From contig CAKTBJ010000012.1 of NCBI GenBank assembly GCA_934533075.1, positions 1 to 64,000 on the forward strand: DNA of 64,000 nucleotides, given 5' to 3'. Of the stretch, positions 63,406 to 64,000 are shown in pieces. The notes under the pieces were generated by a model. It made no database searches, had not been told where the DNA came from, and saw only the letters and a list, made by a program, of their open reading frames with translations. The stretch is from an uncultured Paracoccus sp. GTDB lineage: Bacteria > Pseudomonadota > Alphaproteobacteria > Rhodobacterales > Rhodobacteraceae. The first letter of the stretch is position 1. Each line of letters opens with the position of its first letter. The position numbers and the translations under genes are program-made.

Positions 63406-64000
63406 TCAGCCGCCTTCGCCCAGCAGCGCGGCCAGCGTGGCCTGAACCGCCAGCCGCTCGATGCCCATGACGGTGGCGTCGTCGCCCAGCAGGGTGTTGC
63501 GGATCTCGACCGGATAGGCGAGGCGGTTGGCCGTCTCGCCGACGCCGGGCAGCAGCAGGGGCGAGGCGCCCAGGCCCCCGCCCAGCACCACCAGCCCCGG
63601 ATCGACCACGCAGACGCAGCTTGCCACCACCGCGCCGATGTCGGCGGCCTGCCGCGCGACATGGCGCAGGGCCAGCGGATGGCCCGATCCGGCCAGCGCC
63701 AGCAGGCCGGCGGTATCGGCGGGCGGCGCACCCGCATCCGCCGGCCAGCCGGCGCGGACGCGGGCGATCAGGGCCTCGGTGCCCAGGTAACGCTCGGCCT
63801 GGCCGGGCAGCGGGTCGGCGCCGGGGGCGAAGGGAAAGCTCAGATGCCCGATCTCGCCCGCCGCGCCGTTGCGGCCGCGCACCAGCCGGCCGTCCAGCAC
63901 CAGCCCCATGCCGATCTTCAGCCCGATCTGGACATAGGCGAAGCTGGCCGCCCCCCGCGCGGCGCCGTAATGCTGCTCGGCCACGGCGGCGCAGTTGACG
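63406..64000 (-). CDS. ROK-family protein, C-terminal part (cut by window end)
   Basis: The frame runs past base 64000, beginning VNCAAVAEQHYG here, and stops at TGA 63406. IGMGLVLDGRLVRGRNGAAG and EIGHL form the ROK signature with its conserved EIGH. The usual CxCGxxGC zinc motif that follows is absent (PFAPGADPLPGQAERYLGTE). Whether an N-terminal HTH is present, making it a NagC/XylR repressor rather than a sugar kinase, cannot be seen. Location before the sugar operon favours a repressor. Confidence 0.85.
   Translation of the reverse strand, partial: VNCAAVAEQHYGAARGAASFAYVQIGLKIGMGLVLDGRLVRGRNGAAGEIGHLSFPFAPGADPLPGQAERYLGTEALIARVRAGWPADAGAPPADTAGLLALAGSGHPLALRHVARQAADIGAVVASCVCVVDPGLVVLGGGLGASPLLLPGVGETANRLAYPVEIRNTLLGDDATVMGIERLAVQATLAALLGEGG

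Overview
The window is a very GC-rich (roughly two-thirds G+C) stretch of bacterial DNA. Codon use, transporter families and operon style fit an alphaproteobacterium of the Rhodobacteraceae, most like Paracoccus. This is an inference: there is no rRNA, tRNA or housekeeping operon to anchor it. Nearly every gene is a transporter, a catabolic hydrolase or a regulator, which suits an accessory replicon or catabolic island. I see no replication gene, transposase or integrase.

Layout. 1-1.2 kb: end of an amidohydrolase, then a decayed CRISPR array of type I-C character with no cas genes. 1.3-8.1 kb (minus): an amide-processing set of nitrilase, C45 Ntn-hydrolase, ATP-grasp ligase, isochorismatase-type amidase, M24 peptidase/creatinase and CobW GTPase. 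8.3-15.5 kb (plus): two amidohydrolase paralogues, a polyamine/opine-type ABC transporter and a TetR regulator. 15.5-20.4 kb: a third amidohydrolase divergent from a TRAP transporter operon ending in a GAF-like protein. 20.6-23.9 kb: PLP C-S lyase, TauE/SafE permease and a GrdB-like protein. 24.2-33 kb: Dpp-type peptide ABC transporter with an N-formylglutamate amidohydrolase, divergent from LysR plus ArgE-like deacetylase. 33.2-39 kb: cyclase-like hydrolase, DUF35-SDR fusion, thiolase and acyl-CoA ligase, divergent from a second LysR. 39-46.1 kb: NUDIX hydrolase, quinone reductase and a second peptide ABC transporter. 46.4-54.8 kb: GntR regulator, FAD oxidase, EthD-like protein, Asp/Glu racemase, Ohr, 3-hydroxyacyl-CoA dehydrogenase, a wrecked MFS gene and a small secreted protein. 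55.5-64 kb: L-serine dehydratase, then a sugar module of SIS protein, BadF/GlcNAc-type kinase, sugar ABC transporter and ROK regulator (cut by the window end).

The most unusual feature is in gaps between co-directional operon genes. At 48.6-49.1, 49.9-50.6 and 40.4-40.8 kb the gap is filled with tandem units of about 107-114 bp. Each unit carries a start codon, usually overlapping a stop (TGATG or ATGA), and each resembles a worn copy of the first 20-35 codons of the next gene downstream. At 49889-50557 six units stay in one frame and form a 222-codon ORF that overlaps both neighbouring genes by stop/start junctions. A second theme is a hairpin between each solute-binding-protein gene and the next permease gene, seen in five of five transport operons here.
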